The notes beneath the pieces were generated by a model that made no database searches, was not told the origin of the DNA, and worked only from the letters and a program-made list of their open reading frames with translations. Made by a program: the position numbers and the translations under genes. Below are positions 33,136-41,648 of a stretch of DNA of 64,000 bases, piece by piece (the first letter of the stretch is position 1; each line of letters begins with the position of its first letter). This stretch comes from Clostridiales bacterium (GTDB lineage: Bacteria; Bacillota; Clostridia; Oscillospirales; Oscillospiraceae): assembly GCA_004557075.1 (NCBI GenBank), contig SFEX01000002.1:28146-92145 (forward strand), in the 5' to 3' direction.

Positions 33136-33657
33136 TTGCTAAACAGAATTTTTCAGCTTCTGGAATGGAAAAAGATCCGTCTTATACTTGAATACGGTGT
33201 GTATATGCTGCTGACGATGCTGCTGCAAAGCCTGCTGTTTTCAAGGCTGAGTATTTTTGGCGCAAAGGGCTTTATAATCCCGGGGGCGGTCGTTGCGGCG
33301 GGCATATACCTCGGCGGCGTGCGCGGTGCGGTGTTCGGCATTTTTGCGGGGCTCTTTACCGACATGGCCTTTCCCGAGACGACCGTTCTGTTCACGGTGC
33401 TGTTTCCCCTTATAGGCTTCGGCGCGGGCTTTGCCTCGGAGTTTTATATAAACAAGAGCTTTTTCGCATTTATGTTTTTCAGCACAGCGGCGATACTTAT
33501 AACGGGACTTGCTCAGCTTGCCTTAGCGCTCATATCGGGCGGGACGGAGATCGGAGCCGGGCTTATAACGGTGCTGCTGCAGGCGCTGCTTTCGATACCG
33601 CCTGTTATGCTGCTGTACCTGCCGTTCAGAAACAACCAGAGCCTAATGCGCAGATAA
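33136..33657 (+). CDS. mreD: Rod shape-determining protein MreD
   Basis: 173 aa, five to six hydrophobic helices. Weakly conserved family recognised from length, topology (GGVRGAVFGIFAGLFTDMAFPET in the usual MreD loop) and position between mreC and PBP2. TTG start immediately after the mreC stop, with GTGGTGG upstream. No mreB or rodA lies nearby in this window. Confidence 0.9.
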   Translation: MLNRIFQLLEWKKIRLILEYGVYMLLTMLLQSLLFSRLSIFGAKGFIIPGAVVAAGIYLGGVRGAVFGIFAGLFTDMAFPETTVLFTVLFPLIGFGAGFASEFYINKSFFAFMFFSTAAILITGLAQLALALISGGTEIGAGLITVLLQALLSIPPVMLLYLPFRNNQSLMRR

Positions 33658-33680
33658 GCCGCGCTTTATGAGGATACCCT

Positions 33681-35762
33681 ATGAATACTATAAAGAAAGA
33701 CAGATTGATAATACTTGCCGCAGTTTTCGCGGTGCTCCTGATAGTGTATCTGGTGGCTCTGTATAAGCTACAGATAATAGAGGGAGAGAAGTATTACGAG
33801 GAGAGCCGGAACAATATGGTGACCACCAGCACCGTCACCGCGGCCAGAGGTAATATACTCGACCGCTACGGCAGGGTGCTCGTGACCAATAAATCCAGCT
33901 ATGACCTCACGATAAACACCGACGAGCTGTTCCCGAACGACAACAGCGTCGATTCAAACGCGACCATACTGCGCCTTGTAAACCTCATCCGCGAGTATGG
34001 CGACGATTATATCGACGACCTGCCGATAACTACAGAGCCGCCGTTTGAGTTTGTGGACGTTACTGCTCAGGACCAGGCGAGGCTTGACGCGTATATGAAG
34101 AACAACAAGGTGCCGGAGAACGCCAGCGCCGTCGAGGTGCTCTCGAGCATGCGCACAAGATATGATATTGACAGCAACTATACCGCCGAGGAGGCGAGGA
34201 TAATCGCCGGTGTGCGTTATGCCGTCAACGTCCGCTACCTTATAAATACTTCGGACTATATTTTCGTTCAAAACGCGGATATGAAGCTCATAGCGACAAT
34301 ACGCGAGAATAATATCGAGGGCGTAAATATCAAGGAATCCTTCGTGCGTGAATACAACACAGAGGCCGCAGGCCACATTCTCGGCTATACGAGCCTTATG
34401 AACGATGAGGAAGTGGCAAAGTACGAGGGACTTGGCTACTCAGGCGACGCCAAGGTCGGCAAAGCCGGAGCAGAGTACGCTTTTGAAAAATACCTGCACG
34501 GCACTGACGGCACAGTGCGCACCACCTCCGCCGCCGACGGCACGGTCATAAGCACGGAGTATACTGATGAGCCGGAGCCGGGCGATAATGTGTATCTGAC
34601 GATAGATATAGCCGTTCAGGAAGCCGCTGAGCTTGCGCTGGAGAACGGCATAGCAAGCATCACGGAGAAGCTGAACGCCCAGAAGGAGCAGCAGATCGCA
34701 AACGGAACGTGGAAAGAAAAGAAAGATGATATAAACGGCGCAGCAGTTGCGGTCGTCAAGGTCGATACGGGAGAGCCGCTTGCGCTGGCAAGCTGGCCAA
34801 ACTATAATCCCAGCGAGCTGCTCGACAAGTACGAGGAGATATCCACAGCGGAGAACGACCCGCTTTATAACCGAGCCCTTTTCGGCCAGTATGCCCCGGG
34901 CTCAACATTCAAGCCCTGCACGGCGATAGCGGCCTTGACAGAGGGAATAATAAGTACGAGCACGACTGTCGAATGCACCGGACAGTACACCCGCTACGCC
35001 GGATACGGCTATGCGCCCTACTGCTGGATATACACCCAGAACCATCTTACCCACGGTTATCTTAACGTTACCGGGGCAATAGAACATTCATGTAACATAT
35101 TTTTCTACTCTGCCGGTCACAATCTCGGCATAGATAAGCTTGAAAAATACGCAAGGCAGTTCGGCCTCGGCGAGGCGACCGGAATCGAGCTTCCCGAGAA
35201 CGAGGGCAACATGGCAAACCGCGAAAACCACATGGAGCTGGTCGGCGAGGAATGGACGATCGGCGACAGTATGCAGGCGGCAATAGGCCAGTCGGATAAT
35301 ATGTTCACTCCGCTCCAGCTTGCCGAGTACTGCGCGGCGATAGCCAATAACGGCGAGCGGCACAGCGCGTCGATCCTCAAGTCCGTCAGAAGCTACGACT
35401 ACGGCGAGAATGTTTACGAGCGCGAAAACGAGATACTCAGCAAGGTCGAGAGCGCGCAGTATAACTGGGACGCTGTTCACGAGGGCATGCGGCTTGTCGG
35501 CGTTTCGACGCTCTCGGGCTATACCGCCTCCAGCGTGGCATGTAAGACCGGTACGGCTCAGAAGGGCGAGAGCGTTGTAAACGACGGTATCTTCATCTGC
35601 TACGCGCCCTACGATAATCCTGAGATCGCGATAGCAATCGTTGTACAGCGCGGCGGCTCGGGCTCAAACTGTGCACCCATTGCGCGCGAAATACTCGAGG
35701 CTTATTTCAGCCTGAAATCTGCCACGGATATCACCGATGTTGAGGGTACGCTGCTGAAATAA
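33681..35762 (+). CDS. mrdA: Penicillin-binding protein 2 (elongasome transpeptidase)
   Basis: 693 aa class B PBP. Single TM near 10-27, then the PBP dimerisation domain with AARGNILDRYGRVLVTN. The transpeptidase domain has SxxK at Ser408 (GSTFKP), SxN at Ser470 (SCN) and KTGT from Lys622. It crosslinks peptidoglycan during side-wall growth. An insert near 120-180 (rich in D, E, N; DDYIDDLPITTEPPFEF) is typical for Gram-positive relatives. Directly follows mreC-mreD, which supports assignment to the elongasome rather than the divisome. Confidence 0.95.
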   Translation: MNTIKKDRLIILAAVFAVLLIVYLVALYKLQIIEGEKYYEESRNNMVTTSTVTAARGNILDRYGRVLVTNKSSYDLTINTDELFPNDNSVDSNATILRLVNLIREYGDDYIDDLPITTEPPFEFVDVTAQDQARLDAYMKNNKVPENASAVEVLSSMRTRYDIDSNYTAEEARIIAGVRYAVNVRYLINTSDYIFVQNADMKLIATIRENNIEGVNIKESFVREYNTEAAGHILGYTSLMNDEEVAKYEGLGYSGDAKVGKAGAEYAFEKYLHGTDGTVRTTSAADGTVISTEYTDEPEPGDNVYLTIDIAVQEAAELALENGIASITEKLNAQKEQQIANGTWKEKKDDINGAAVAVVKVDTGEPLALASWPNYNPSELLDKYEEISTAENDPLYNRALFGQYAPGSTFKPCTAIAALTEGIISTSTTVECTGQYTRYAGYGYAPYCWIYTQNHLTHGYLNVTGAIEHSCNIFFYSAGHNLGIDKLEKYARQFGLGEATGIELPENEGNMANRENHMELVGEEWTIGDSMQAAIGQSDNMFTPLQLAEYCAAIANNGERHSASILKSVRSYDYGENVYERENEILSKVESAQYNWDAVHEGMRLVGVSTLSGYTASSVACKTGTAQKGESVVNDGIFICYAPYDNPEIAIAIVVQRGGSGSNCAPIAREILEAYFSLKSATDITDVEGTLLK

Positions 35763-35796
35763 TTTGAGTAAATTGCGAAAAATCAGCTAAAAGACG

Positions 35797-35825
35797 TTGA
35801 AAGAGATAAAATAATTGTATATAAT
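35797..35825 (+). promoter_or_regulatory. Promoter of the MGS-like gene
   Basis: TTGAAA, 17 bases, TATAAT, followed by AAAAAGGAG before the ATG at 35863. Confidence 0.8.
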
Positions 35826-35862
35826 ACGTTATTGAAATAAAAAGGAGAAAAGGGGTATAGAT

Positions 35863-36267
35863 ATGAATATCGCACTCATGGCGCACGATAGGAAAAAAGA
35901 GCTGATGGTTCAATTCTGTATTGCCTACTGCGGTATTTTGGCGGATCATTCCGTCTGCGCCACAAATACGACGGGCAAGCTTGTGTCCGAAGCCACGGGG
36001 CTGCCGGTTACTCTGTATCTCCATGCCGATCAGGGCGGCGCTCAGCAGATAGGCGCAAGGATAGCGTATAACGAGATCGACTTAGTGCTGTTTTTCTGCG
36101 ACCCGTCAAATCCGAACGGCTTTGACGATATTAATAAGATCGAGCGCCTGTGCGATCAGTATCAGATACCGTTTGCGACCAACGCCGCGACGGCGGAGGT
36201 GCTTGTTCAGGGACTGCGCCGCGGTGACCTTGACTGGCGAAATATCGTAAATCCCAAGCGGAAATAA
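35863..36267 (+). CDS. Methylglyoxal synthase-like protein with altered active site
   Basis: 134 aa, MGS-like fold. The family frame is clear: MNIALMAHDRKKELM, CATNTTGKLVSEATGLPV, GGAQQIGARI, IDLVLFFCDP, IPFATNAATAEVL. Against E. coli MgsA, His8 and Asp9 correspond to H19/D20 and Asp80 to D91. The catalytic base D71 (in GGDQQ) is Ala60 here, and H98 falls on glycine (NPNGFDD). It is therefore doubtful that it makes methylglyoxal from DHAP; it may have another small-molecule role. It has its own promoter and terminators and stands between PBP2 and hisS. Confidence 0.8.
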   Translation: MNIALMAHDRKKELMVQFCIAYCGILADHSVCATNTTGKLVSEATGLPVTLYLHADQGGAQQIGARIAYNEIDLVLFFCDPSNPNGFDDINKIERLCDQYQIPFATNAATAEVLVQGLRRGDLDWRNIVNPKRK

Positions 36268-36338
36268 TTCCGCTTAGTTTAATGAAATTAAAATGCTGTT
36301 ATCGCCTTTCGTGGTAACAGCATTTAAGTCGTTTTTTT
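36256..36338 (+). terminator. Hairpin pair after the MGS-like gene
   Basis: A perfect hairpin AAGCGGAA/TTCCGCTT (36256-36275) spans the stop codon. A second one, AAATGCTGTTA/TAACAGCATTT (36291-36325), is followed by AAGTCGTTTTTTT. The second is the likely terminator, read into the hisS leader. Confidence 0.7.
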
Positions 36339-36355
36339 GAAAGGAAACAGAATAT

Positions 36356-37711
36356 ATGGCAAAGGTTGCACCCCGAACACTGTCGGGCTTTATGGAGCTG
36401 CTTCCGGCAGCCCAGATCAAAATGGAAAAAATGATGGAGACCCTGAGAAGGAGCTATTCGGTCTATGGCTTCACGCCGCTTGACACGCCGGTGATCGAGT
36501 CTGCGGAGGTGCTTCTTGCCAAGGGTGGAGGCGAGACCGAGAAGCAGATATACAGATTCAGCAAGGGCGACAGCGACCTTGCCCTGCGCTTTGACCTGAC
36601 GGTGCCTCTCGCTAAATATGTCGCCGCAAATTACTCAAATCTCAGCTTTCCTTTCCGGCGCTATCAGATCGGCAAGGTCTACCGTGGCGAGCGCGCCCAG
36701 CGCGGCCGCTTCCGCGAGTTTTATCAGGCGGATATCGATATCATCGGCGACGGCAAGCTTGACATTATAAACGAGGCGGAGATCCCCGCGATAATCTATC
36801 GCACCTTCAGTGAGCTCGGCCTTAAAAAGTTCAAGATAAAGGTCAATAACCGCAAGCTGCTCAACGGCTTTTACCGCCTTGCCGGTATGTCCGAAAAAGC
36901 GGCGGATATCATGCGTTGTGTCGATAAGCTCGATAAGATCGGCCCTATTGAGGTGCGCAGGCTCCTGATGGACGAGCTGCACATGTTCTCCCACAAGGCC
37001 GACGACGTTATGGATTTCATGGCGATATCCGGAACGAACGCCGAGGTGCTTGCGGGACTTGAGCGCTACCGCGGCATGGACGAGCTGTTCGACGAGGGAC
37101 TTGAGGAGATACGGACGGTAATAAAATATCTGTCCGACTTCGGAGTTCCGGAGGAGAATTTTGTCGTTGACCTGTCCATAGCGAGAGGCTTGGATTACTA
37201 TACCGGTACCGTTTACGAGACCGAGATGACAGAGCATCCGGAGATAGGCTCCATATGCTCCGGCGGCAGGTATGACGACCTTGCAGGATATTATACCGAT
37301 AAGGTCTTGCCCGGCGTCGGTATCTCGATTGGCCTTACGCGGCTTTTCTATGTTCTCAATGAGCAGGGAATGCTGTCGGATGAAACGGTGTCCGCTCCGG
37401 CGGATGCGCTGGTTATCCCGATGACGGAGGAGCTTGGCAGCGCGATCTCGGCGGCAACGGTTTTACGCGACGCCGGTGTGCGCACCCAGCTTTACTGCGA
37501 GAAGAAAAAATTCAAGGCAAAAATGAGCTATGCCGATAAGCTCTCAATACCCTATGTCGTGCTCATAGGCGAGGACGAGATAGCCGAGGGCGTGGTCGCC
37601 GTGAAGGATATGCTAAGCGGCCGGCAGCAGAAGCTCTCTCCTGCGGCTGCGGCGGAGTTTATTAAGAAAAATATGGATGAGCGCGCACTTGCGGCGGTCA
37701 TCAAGGAATAA
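36356..37711 (+). CDS. hisS: Histidine-tRNA ligase
   Basis: 451 aa class II synthetase. DLTVPLAKY, motif 2 FPFRRYQIGKVYRGERAQRGRFREFYQADID, the histidine-specific LDYYTGTVYE and the motif 3 region PGVGISIGLTRLFYVL are all present. A C-terminal anticodon-binding domain (about 345-451; ALVIPMTEELGSA, LYCEKKKFKAKMSYADKLSIPYVVLIGEDE) distinguishes it from HisZ, which lacks this domain. The gene overlaps the long frame of aspS, the usual hisS-aspS pairing. No T-box is visible upstream. Confidence 0.95.
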   Translation: MAKVAPRTLSGFMELLPAAQIKMEKMMETLRRSYSVYGFTPLDTPVIESAEVLLAKGGGETEKQIYRFSKGDSDLALRFDLTVPLAKYVAANYSNLSFPFRRYQIGKVYRGERAQRGRFREFYQADIDIIGDGKLDIINEAEIPAIIYRTFSELGLKKFKIKVNNRKLLNGFYRLAGMSEKAADIMRCVDKLDKIGPIEVRRLLMDELHMFSHKADDVMDFMAISGTNAEVLAGLERYRGMDELFDEGLEEIRTVIKYLSDFGVPEENFVVDLSIARGLDYYTGTVYETEMTEHPEIGSICSGGRYDDLAGYYTDKVLPGVGISIGLTRLFYVLNEQGMLSDETVSAPADALVIPMTEELGSAISAATVLRDAGVRTQLYCEKKKFKAKMSYADKLSIPYVVLIGEDEIAEGVVAVKDMLSGRQQKLSPAAAAEFIKKNMDERALAAVIKE

Positions 37712-37725
37712 TGGAGGCAATTGAC

Positions 37726-39507
37726 ATGACACAGTCCCGCACACATACATGTAACGAACTCCGCATTGAAAATGTCGGAGAAAAGGTAAAAATAGTAGGC
37801 TGGATGGAAAATGTCCGTGAGGTCGGACAGAATTTCGCATTCGTCGTCATCCGCGACTTCTACGGCACCACTCAGGTGGTCGTTGAGACCGAGGACATGA
37901 TGAAAGCCGTCAAGAGCGTCAATAAGGAGAGCGTCATCTCCGTCGAGGGCACGGTTCGCGAGCGCGACAGCAAAAATCCCAAACAGGCCACCGGCGATAT
38001 CGAGGTCGTGCCCGAGAAGATAGAGGTTCTCGGCCGCTGCCGCCATAACGAGCTGCCGTTTGAGATAAACCGCAGCCGCGAGGCCGATGAGACAACGCGC
38101 CTTAAATATCGCTATCTCGACCTGCGCAACCCCGCCGTAAAGCAGAATATAATTCTCCGCTGCAACGTGGTCGCGGCTCTGCGCAATGCAATGACCGAGC
38201 ACGGCTTCCTTGAGATAACGACCCCGATACTTACTGCCTCCTCACCCGAGGGCGCGAGGGACTACCTCGTCCCCGCGAGAAAACACCCCGGCAAGTTCTA
38301 CGCGCTTCCGCAGGCGCCGCAGCAGTTTAAGCAGCTTCTCATGACCTCGGGCTTTGACCGCTATTTCCAGATAGCGCCCTGCTTCAGAGACGAGGACGCG
38401 CGCGGCGACCGCTCTCCCGGCGAGTTTTATCAGCTCGATATGGAGATGTCCTTCGCCTGCCAGGAGGACGTTTTCGCGGTAATCGAGGATGTTCTGCCTC
38501 CCATTTTCGCAAAATACGGTACATATGACATAGCAAGCGAGGCGCCGTTTGTTCGCATCGGATATGAGGAATCAATGGAAAAGTACGGCTCGGATAAGCC
38601 GGATCTGCGCATTGACCTTGTAGTCGAGGACATAACCGAGCTTGTCCAGGGTACGGAATTTCCTCCCTTTGCCGAGGGCAATACCGTCAAAGCTATCGTC
38701 GTAAGCGGCTGCGAGCTGACGCGCAAGCAGATAGATAAGCTCTGCGCCGATGTTGAGGTTCAGGCCGGCGCGAAGCCCTACTGGTTCAAGGTCGATGAAA
38801 AGGGCGAGCTTGCAGGCGGCGTTGCGAAGTTCCTTCAGGACAGGAAAGACGCTATTGTCGATGCCCTCTCGCTCAAGCCCGGCTGCCTTGTCGGCGTTAC
38901 GGCGGGCAAAAAGACCGCAGCTCAGAAAACCGCAGGCGTCATGCGCAAGATGCTCGGCAACGCGGTTCCGGGACATATGGATAAAGAGCGCTATGAGTTC
39001 TGCTGGATAGTTGATTTCCCCATGTACGAGATAGGCGAGGAGTCCGGCGAGCTTGAGTTCTGCCACAACCCGTTCTCAATGCCCAACGGCGGACTTGAGG
39101 TTCTTGAAAAGGCCGAACGCGGCGAGATAGACCCGCTTACAATTACTGCGTATCAGTACGATCTGGTCTGCAACGGCGTTGAGCTTTCCTCCGGCGCTGT
39201 TCGTAACCATGATCCCGAGATAATGATAAAAGCATTTGAGATGGTTCGCCTCGGCGAGGACGATGTCAAGGCCAAGTTCCCCGCCATGTACAACGCGTTT
39301 TGCTACGGCGCACCTCCTCACGCGGGCATCGCACCGGGCGTTGACCGTATGGTCATGCTGCTTGCCGGTGAGGATTCCATCCGCGAGATCATACCCTTCC
39401 CGATGAACAAGAATGCCCAGGATATCATGATGGGCGCGCCCTCCGCCGTTGAGCAGAAGCAGCTTGACGAGCTGCACATTGCGATAAACTGCCCGGAGGA
39501 AGAATAA
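37726..39507 (+). CDS. aspS: Aspartate-tRNA ligase (bacterial type)
   Basis: 593 aa from the ATG at 37726 (GGAGG eight bases upstream); an ATG at 37711 overlaps the hisS stop but has no site. OB-fold anticodon domain to about 105 (KVKIVGWMENVREVGQNFAFVVIRD), class II core with TPILTASSPEGARDYLVPAR and motif 2 CFRDEDARGDRSPGEFYQLD, a GAD insertion near 280-415, and motif 3 GIAPGVDRMVMLLAG. The GAD domain marks the bacterial type. Whether it is Asp-specific or also makes Asp-tRNA-Asn cannot be read here. Confidence 0.97.
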   Translation: MTQSRTHTCNELRIENVGEKVKIVGWMENVREVGQNFAFVVIRDFYGTTQVVVETEDMMKAVKSVNKESVISVEGTVRERDSKNPKQATGDIEVVPEKIEVLGRCRHNELPFEINRSREADETTRLKYRYLDLRNPAVKQNIILRCNVVAALRNAMTEHGFLEITTPILTASSPEGARDYLVPARKHPGKFYALPQAPQQFKQLLMTSGFDRYFQIAPCFRDEDARGDRSPGEFYQLDMEMSFACQEDVFAVIEDVLPPIFAKYGTYDIASEAPFVRIGYEESMEKYGSDKPDLRIDLVVEDITELVQGTEFPPFAEGNTVKAIVVSGCELTRKQIDKLCADVEVQAGAKPYWFKVDEKGELAGGVAKFLQDRKDAIVDALSLKPGCLVGVTAGKKTAAQKTAGVMRKMLGNAVPGHMDKERYEFCWIVDFPMYEIGEESGELEFCHNPFSMPNGGLEVLEKAERGEIDPLTITAYQYDLVCNGVELSSGAVRNHDPEIMIKAFEMVRLGEDDVKAKFPAMYNAFCYGAPPHAGIAPGVDRMVMLLAGEDSIREIIPFPMNKNAQDIMMGAPSAVEQKQLDELHIAINCPEEE

Positions 39508-39533
39508 AAACCACTCAAGGCGGGTGATTTTTG

Positions 39534-41051
39534 ATGTTAGCTACAATAAACTCCCTCGGCGTTAAAGGTATCGGCGGCTACGGCGTTTCGGTCGAGGTGT
39601 TCGTATCCAACGGCCTTGTGAGCTTCGATATCGTCGGTCTGCCGGACACGGCGGTAAAGGAAGCGCGGGAGAGGGTTCGTGCTGCAATAAAATCAAACGG
39701 CTTCAGATTCCCCGTCAGCCGCGTTACCGTCAATCTTGCGCCTGCCGATACAAAGAAAGCCGGCACAGTGTACGATCTTCCGATAATGCTTGGCATCCTC
39801 GCGGCGACAGGCACAATAAAGCAGCCCAAGCGGCACATGGCATTTTTCGGCGAGCTGTCGCTAAACGGCGAGCTTCGCCCGGTATACGGTGCGCTGCCCA
39901 TGGCGGTAGCCGCCGCCCGCGAGGGAATAAGCGAGCTTTTCGTCCCGGCGGACAACGCTCTTGAGGCGGCATATGCCGACGGTGTTGCCGTCTATCCCGT
40001 GGCAAACATCTCCGAGCTGATAGCGCATCTGCGCGGCGAGTTTCTATTAAAGCCCATGGAAGCGCCGGAGCTGAGCGCTGAGGATATGCGCTACCCCGAT
40101 TTTTCCGACGTAAAGGGTCAGGAGAATGTCAAGCGCGCAATGGAGATTGCCGCCGCTGGCGGACACAATATCCTTATGGTCGGGCCTCCGGGCGCGGGCA
40201 AAAGCATGATGAGCAAGCGCCTGCCGGGTATCCTTCCGGATATGACGAAGGAAGAAATGCTGCGCTCGACGGAGATATATTCTGTCGCCGGACTTACAGG
40301 GAAGCATAACCCCATCATCGCGACAAGGCCGTTCCGGGCCCCGCACCACACCGTTTCACCGACGGCGCTGTCGGGCGGAGGCACGATACCGCGTCCGGGC
40401 GAGATAAGTCTTGCGCATAACGGCGTGCTGTTTTTGGATGAGCTTCCGGAATTCCGCAAGGACGTTTTAGAGGTTCTGCGTCAGCCGATAGAGGACGGCG
40501 AGGTGACGGTATCGCGCGTTGCCGGAAGCGAGACATTCCCGTCAAGCTTCATGCTGGTATGCGCGATGAATCCGTGCAAATGCGGATGGTACGGCCATCC
40601 GTCGGGACGCTGCCGCTGCTCGGCAAACGAGATCCGCGCATATCACAGCCGCATATCCGGCCCGCTGCTCGACAGGATAGATATTATTGTCGAGGCTCCG
40701 GCTCTTGAATATGAGGAGCTTAAAAACCGCGCTCCGTCCGAGAGCTCGGCCGAGATAAAAAAGCGCGTAAACAAGGCAAGGACGCGCCAGCAGGAGCGCT
40801 TTGCCGGAACGGGCATCACGAGCAACGCTGGCATGGACACCAAAGCGCTCAATACATACTGTCTCCTGACGGACGACTGCGAGGAGCTGATGCGTCAGGC
40901 GTTTGACAGCATGGGTCTGACCGCCAGAAGCTACGACCGCATCCTGCGCGTTGCCCGAACTATAGCCGACCTTGAGGGCGAGGAGGATATCAGCGCCGAG
41001 CACATAGCCGAGGCGATACAGTACCGAACCTACGATTTCAGGGAACAATAA
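39534..41051 (+). CDS. comM: YifB/ComM family Mg chelatase-like AAA+ ATPase
   Basis: 505 aa, ATG at 39534 after AAGGCGGGTG. N-terminal ribosomal-S5-like (Lon-like) domain about 20-150 (VSFDIVGLPDTAVKEARERVRAAIKSNGF), Mg-chelatase AAA+ domain with Walker A GPPGAGKS and Walker B GVLFLDELPEF, then a four-cysteine patch (MNPCKCGWYGHPSGRCRCS) and a C-terminal domain (TARSYDRILRVARTIADLEG). ComM is a hexameric helicase that promotes branch migration during natural transformation; the general role in Clostridia is unproved. It is the last gene of the hisS-aspS series. Confidence 0.95.
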   Translation: MLATINSLGVKGIGGYGVSVEVFVSNGLVSFDIVGLPDTAVKEARERVRAAIKSNGFRFPVSRVTVNLAPADTKKAGTVYDLPIMLGILAATGTIKQPKRHMAFFGELSLNGELRPVYGALPMAVAAAREGISELFVPADNALEAAYADGVAVYPVANISELIAHLRGEFLLKPMEAPELSAEDMRYPDFSDVKGQENVKRAMEIAAAGGHNILMVGPPGAGKSMMSKRLPGILPDMTKEEMLRSTEIYSVAGLTGKHNPIIATRPFRAPHHTVSPTALSGGGTIPRPGEISLAHNGVLFLDELPEFRKDVLEVLRQPIEDGEVTVSRVAGSETFPSSFMLVCAMNPCKCGWYGHPSGRCRCSANEIRAYHSRISGPLLDRIDIIVEAPALEYEELKNRAPSESSAEIKKRVNKARTRQQERFAGTGITSNAGMDTKALNTYCLLTDDCEELMRQAFDSMGLTARSYDRILRVARTIADLEGEEDISAEHIAEAIQYRTYDFREQ

Positions 41052-41094
41052 AAAAACAGCGCCCTATGGCGCCGCAAAAACACATATAAAAGCG
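41052..41094 (+). other. Short spacer after comM
   Basis: Contains a small hairpin AGCGCC/GGCGCC-like stem without a following T run; weak as a terminator. The strong hairpin beyond it may stop comM transcripts as well. Confidence 0.35.
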
Positions 41095-41385
41095 AAATGA
41101 CCCTTGACTGCGCGGTTTCTTTACACCGTTTTCAAAGCAGTCAAGGGTCATTTCTCTGAATTCTTAGTATCTAACATCATTGGTTACCTCTCTTTCTGCG
41201 GAATTGACGCCTCCTGCCAACGGAACTTAAAATCAACACACTTGAGTAAACCTACATTTCCCAACGCGGGATGAGCTTGGTGTTCCTGTTCTCCTGCTAT
41301 TTTGACTTAGGCGCCGTCCCCTCATCATCGGAGCATCTCCGAGCTGTGAGGGCTTCTTACATGTACATCGGTATCACCCTTTCTT
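41095..41385 (-). ncRNA. Probable structured non-coding RNA, unassigned family
   Basis: About 290 nt on the minus strand, bounded by a near-consensus promoter and a long 3' hairpin. Inside are a two-part hairpin with CCCTCA/TGAGGG and TCGGAG/CTCCGA arms (around 41312-41342) and long-range pairing of GACG..GCC..T with AGG.GGCGTC. The 3' end is a perfect 17-bp stem AAATGACCCTTGACTGC/GCAGTCAAGGGTCATTT (41095-41153). No ORF of useful length is present. Central unpaired blocks (GGGAAATGTAGGTTTACTC) look like conserved RNA rather than coding sequence. 6S RNA or a raiA-type clostridial RNA are candidates; I cannot decide by eye. Confidence 0.6.
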
Positions 41386-41391
41386 GACTAT

Positions 41392-41420
41392 ATGATAGCA
41401 CGGCGAAGGGCGCTTTGCAA
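41392..41420 (-). promoter_or_regulatory. Promoter of the non-coding RNA
   Basis: On the minus strand TTGCAA, 17 bases, TATCAT; transcription should start near 41385. Confidence 0.7.
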
Positions 41421-41495
41421 TAATTAAACTTTACGAATTTAAAGAGCAAAATTTGTACAGCCTTCCGAAATTGGTAATAACGGCCTTTTGGAATG

Positions 41496-41524
41496 TTGAC
41501 AATGCTCTTTAAGGTTTGTATAAT
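41496..41524 (+). promoter_or_regulatory. Consensus promoter of thiI-cinA
   Basis: TTGACA, 17 bases, TATAAT. The leader of about 118 nt contains a hairpin TCCGCAG/CTGCGGA (41554-41576) followed by TTTGTTG; function unknown. Confidence 0.8.
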
Positions 41525-41648
41525 ATAAGTGTTGTGAGCCAAAAAATAAGGCGTCCGCAGGCTATCGGTCTGCGGATTTGTTGCGTTCACGGCAAAACGG
41601 TGTTATAATTTTATTTCACACTGATAATTGAATTTTTGGAGAAAACAT

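Noticed and set aside
41357..41590. Minus-strand 77-codon ORF near the non-coding RNA
   Set aside because: Its start region overlaps the promoters for the RNA and thiI, and it has no ribosome site or homology pattern.
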